A stretch of 64,000 nucleotides of DNA from F23-B02 sp963613665 (GTDB taxonomy: Bacteria > Bacillota > Clostridia > Oscillospirales > Oscillospiraceae). The DNA lies in contig CAVEAL010000007.1 in assembly GCA_963613665.1 (NCBI GenBank), positions 26,206 through 90,205 on the forward strand, in the 5' to 3' direction. Below are positions 62,525 to 64,000 of this stretch, piece after piece. The notes under the pieces were generated by a model. The model had not been told where the DNA came from and did not search any database. It saw nothing but the letters and a program-made list of their open reading frames with translations. The first letter of the stretch is position 1; each line of letters starts with the position of its first letter. A program made the translations under genes and the position numbers.

Positions 62525-63730
62525 ATGAAAAGATTGACAGCACTGCTGCTCGCCGTGCTTTGTATGTTTTCGGTCTGCGCATGCGGCAACGGTGGGGATA
62601 AGACGGCAGACGTTTCGGCAAAAGACCTTATAGCAGCTACGATGAACTCGGCTAAGCCCGAGAACGCCGATACGCTGCTTGGCTCGGACGATCAGAGCTT
62701 TACCAACAAATTTTACTATTTTTACGGCATAGAGACGAGCGTTGTGCGCGACTATGCCATAGCGTATTCCTCGGCGGCAAAGTCGGATGAGATAAGCGTT
62801 CTCGTCGCGGCAAGCGGCACGGATATGAAGACGCTGACCGCCGCGCTCGAGAGCCGCCGCGATATGCAGCGCCAGACCTTCGAGCTCTACAGCCCGGAGA
62901 GCGTCGAGATGCTCGAGAACGCCGTCATATTCACCCAGGGCGACTATGCGGTCATGATAGTGGCGAAGGATCCCACGACGGTCGAGAGCAAGATCAAGGA
63001 GCTTCTTGCGGACGCTGACGCCGTCGAGAAGGAGTCTGCTGCGTACTATGCGGGTTCCTCCGTATCTCCCAGCGCCGAGCCTACGGCTGCGCCTGCGCCC
63101 ACGCCGACGCCTGCACCGGCCTACGACTATTCACAGCCCGTTCCGGAATCGGCGGCAAAGGATGAGTCGTGGTTCAAGGATGCTGCCTTCGTCGGCGATT
63201 CGCGCATGGAGGGCATCATGAACTACTCGGGCTTTGAGCACTCCTCGGTCTACACGCATGTCGGCCTGAACGTCGCGGACGTGTTCACCAAGCCCTATAT
63301 CGAGACTGATTCAGGCACCGTCACCGTCGCCGACGCGCTGCGCAACGATCTCAAATACGGCAAGGTCTACGTCATGCTCGGCATAAACGAGCTCGGCTGG
63401 TACAATCTCGATAAGTTCATCGAGTACTACGGACGCATCGTCGATCTCATCCGCGAGACTCATCCCGAGGCGCAGATATATATCATAAGCATCCTGCCCG
63501 TCGGCGCAAAGGCCGCGCAGAGCTCGGACATGCTCACAAACGACAGGGTCAATATGTTTAACCAGCGTATACTCGGCATGTGCACGGATAAGCAGGTCTA
63601 TTACGTCAACGGCTTCGAGGCCCTTGCCGTCAACGGCTCACTGCCCGACGACGCCTCCCCCGACGGCGTACATATGCAGCCGAGCTACTGCCATAAGCTC
63701 ACCGATTACCTCCTCACCCATACCGTTTGA
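62525..63730 (+). CDS. Lipoprotein with DUF4358-like and SGNH/GDSL hydrolase domains
   Basis: 401 residues; GGGGG lies upstream. Lipobox FSVCAC gives a lipidated Cys at about residue 20. Residues 30-170 resemble DUF4358 (ALESRRDMQRQTFELYSPESVEMLENAVIFTQGDYAVMIVAKD). A Pro/Ala/Thr-rich linker (about 178-200) leads to an SGNH hydrolase domain: AAFVGDSRMEGI (nucleophile Ser near 225), VYVMLGINELGWYNLD (Gly/Asn block), and DGVHMQPSYCHKLTDYL (Asp-x-x-His pair near 385). It is an extracellular esterase, possibly acting on acetylated wall or surface glycans (inference). The fusion of these two domains is uncommon in my experience. Confidence 0.88.
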   Translation: MKRLTALLLAVLCMFSVCACGNGGDKTADVSAKDLIAATMNSAKPENADTLLGSDDQSFTNKFYYFYGIETSVVRDYAIAYSSAAKSDEISVLVAASGTDMKTLTAALESRRDMQRQTFELYSPESVEMLENAVIFTQGDYAVMIVAKDPTTVESKIKELLADADAVEKESAAYYAGSSVSPSAEPTAAPAPTPTPAPAYDYSQPVPESAAKDESWFKDAAFVGDSRMEGIMNYSGFEHSSVYTHVGLNVADVFTKPYIETDSGTVTVADALRNDLKYGKVYVMLGINELGWYNLDKFIEYYGRIVDLIRETHPEAQIYIISILPVGAKAAQSSDMLTNDRVNMFNQRILGMCTDKQVYYVNGFEALAVNGSLPDDASPDGVHMQPSYCHKLTDYLLTHTV

Positions 63731-63732
63731 TT

Positions 63733-63952
63733 TTCGGAGGCGAATTTTTAGAGGCGCACGGACATTGTACTTATACGTTTATTGCGTCAGCCCGGTATCG
63801 AAACAATGGAGGAAACAAAAACGTTTCGCACCCCGTGAGATTGCGCCGATTTAGTGCAAAATTTCATCTGTATCCCTTGCTTTCTCCTTGAGGGGAAGGC
63901 GGGTCGCGCAAGCGAGCCGGATGAGGTGTTATCAAATTTAATATCAGATATC
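63733..63952. repeat. Composite intergenic repeat at the right end of the window
   Basis: TTTTCGGAGGCGAATTTTTA, CTTATACGTTTATTGCGTCA, GCCCGGTATCGAAACAATGG and AAACGTTTCGC are followed by TTCTCCTTGAGGGGAAGGCG and GGATGAGGTGTTATCAAATT: the inverse of the copies at 51.88-52.13 and 53.74-54.04 kb. Confidence 0.7.
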
Positions 63953-63991
63953 AAAAAGACAGTGCAGACTATGATCTGCACTGTCTTTTTT
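63953..63991. terminator. Bidirectional terminator in a repeat element
   Basis: AAAAAGACAGTGCAGA and TCTGCACTGTCTTTTTT with a 6-nt loop; nearly identical to the hairpin at 53690-53730. It probably ends the lipoprotein transcript. Confidence 0.85.
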
Positions 63992-64000
63992 CATAGCTTC

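Overview
The window looks like a chromosomal segment of an anaerobic gut Clostridia species, probably Oscillospirales/Ruminococcaceae-like. This rests on the mix of Firmicutes-type families (MazF, XRE regulator, CD1845-like, TTRAP, TnpV, DUF3849, YkvI, ECF S-component, THEP1), strong Shine-Dalgarno sites and GC-rich backbone genes. Three blocks differ in content and composition.

Block 1 (about 1-29.2 kb) is a surface-polysaccharide island. At the left edge lie a partial mazF, an XRE regulator with an SD-containing hairpin leader, and a GAF/winged-helix/BTAD regulator split by one in-frame amber codon. From a good promoter at 29.14-29.17 kb a leftward operon of 22 genes runs to 2.8 kb: a degenerate tyrosine-recombinase/NeuD fusion, an HA-repeat helicase, a DegT aminotransferase, an initiating sugar-phosphate transferase, a PglD/NeuD-like acetyltransferase, nine further glycosyltransferases (one in the GT32/OCH1 group), an EpsG-like polymerase, a hexapeptide acetyltransferase, two membrane acyltransferases, a pyruvyltransferase, a flippase, an FrhB-like Fe-S protein and a VanZ-nucleotidyltransferase fusion. 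Together they could build, modify, flip and polymerise a lipid-linked repeat unit. Four of these genes carry a short tandem repeat inside the reading frame: (AT)12, (AC)6, (AT)11 and (TGTC)8. As sequenced two frames are open and two are broken by a repeat-length change, so the locus looks like a combinatorial phase-variation system.

Block 2 (about 29.2-47.1 kb) is a partial conjugative or mobilizable element: serine recombinase, relaxase, MobC-like protein, CD1845-like membrane protein, DUF3849 protein, a 3133-residue ArdC/MutS-like/methylase/SNF2 polyprotein with tnpV overprinted in another frame, an AAA_14/DUF4143 ATPase with its own promoter and terminator, TTRAP, and a frameshifted YodL-like gene. 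Three of its proteins end in the same short motif plus a basic tail. No coupling protein or type IV secretion ATPase is present. The right end is mosaic: the YodL-like gene abuts an oppositely oriented relaxase fragment, which abuts the C-terminal part of a radical SAM/SPASM protein in AT-rich DNA with a possible small cysteine peptide.

Block 3 (about 48.9-64 kb) is GC-rich backbone: ECF S-component, D,D-carboxypeptidase, two MgtC/SapB proteins, HypA, a large Fe-S flavoprotein, a YkvI-type transporter with two ketopantoate-reductase-like enzymes, a cyclodeaminase-like protein, a THEP1-like NTPase and a DUF4358-SGNH lipoprotein. Its intergenic spaces hold a family of related repeats, some of which supply the last codons of genes. 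I saw no rRNA, tRNA or CRISPR array. All family names come from reading motifs, not from database searches.
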